This document shows, one piece after another, positions 63,772-64,000 of a DNA stretch of 64,000 nt; the first letter of the stretch is position 1; every line of letters starts with the position of its first letter. The notes below the pieces were generated by a model. The model made no database searches, had not been told where the DNA came from, and saw only the letters and a list, made by a program, of their open reading frames with translations. This stretch comes from Litomosoides sigmodontis. Taxonomy: Eukaryota; Nematoda; Chromadorea; Rhabditida; Onchocercidae. The stretch lies in assembly GCA_963070105.1 (NCBI GenBank), contig OY718805.1, positions 124,001 through 188,000 on the forward strand, written 5' to 3'. The position numbers and the translations under genes were made by a program.

Positions 63772-64000
63772 CCCAAAGACGATAAGAATTCACCGATTGA
63801 TTCGCATTCTAAAAAAGTTGGAGAGGCAAAAGCAGGATGAGAGGCGCCGCGGAAGAAAAATAAATGTGCTGGATTGGCAGTGATAATTCCTGTTTTCGAA
63901 CCTTCAAGTATCCCTCCTTCCGGATCAATGAACGAACGCCCACACTGCACAGAACTGTCCATTTTTCAGGATGATCCAATTGAAGGGATGCGATTTTCGA

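Larger units (their letters stand above)
59012..64000. other. Gene-poor 5' flank of the chloride-channel gene
   Basis: Five kilobases without a gene I can support. The first part should hold the missing 5' exon(s) and promoter of the chloride channel. It contains a TGC run (59440-59478), a CT run (61683-61719), a CAG run near 63077-63096 and a TG run (63729-63771). Open frames such as 58990..59718 (minus), 60589..61005 (plus) and 62640..62891 (plus) show no protein family features. Confidence 0.45.

Overview
This window reads as nematode nuclear DNA. Genes are split by many short introns. The gene set includes a major-sperm-protein (MSP) domain gene, an astacin-like protein with ShKT repeats and an NRF-6-type acyltransferase, and several start codons lie just after a splice-acceptor-like AG, as expected with spliced-leader trans-splicing. 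The acceptors are more variable than the strict TTTTCAG of rhabditids, so a non-rhabditid nematode is possible; that is inference only. Exons were joined by hand from reading phase and protein similarity.

Positions 1-12.2 kb hold the 3' part of an acyltransferase-3 gene (+), the Hsp90 co-chaperone CDC37 (-), oligoribonuclease REXO2 (-), a MADF-MADF-BESS regulator (-) and, head to head with it, mitochondrial ribosomal protein bL20m (+). From 12.7 to 27.2 kb four genes share the minus strand: in transcription order an astacin-like/ShKT secreted protein, a small one-pass membrane protein, an MSP-domain protein and the mRNA 3'-processing factor WDR33. Three of the four sit 130-280 bases from the next, which suggests an operon. 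UBA3, the catalytic subunit of the NEDD8 E1, runs the other way at 27.4-30.5 kb and contains a GC-AG intron. The chromodomain protein MRG15/MRG-1 (31.2-33.8 kb, -) and eIF5A (36.0-37.3 kb, -) follow.

From 37 kb on the DNA is gene-poor and rich in microsatellites. It holds two C2H2 zinc-finger genes (39.5-42.7 kb and 44.1-45.7 kb, both -), a small twin-CX9C protein resembling CMC2 (47.0-47.2 kb, -), a 1.7 kb almost perfect TTA array (51.05-52.76 kb) and a ClC-family chloride channel of about 19 exons (53.5-59.0 kb, -). The last 5 kb shows no gene I can support.

Most genes are housekeeping: protein folding, RNA turnover, mitochondrial translation, mRNA 3'-end formation, neddylation, chromatin and translation. 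The most unusual items are the astacin-like protein that has lost its zinc-binding motif, the possible mixed sperm/housekeeping operon, the GC-AG intron, tandem splice donors and an open intron in the chloride channel, a frame break in the CMC2-like gene, a 34 bp perfect palindrome and the giant TTA array.
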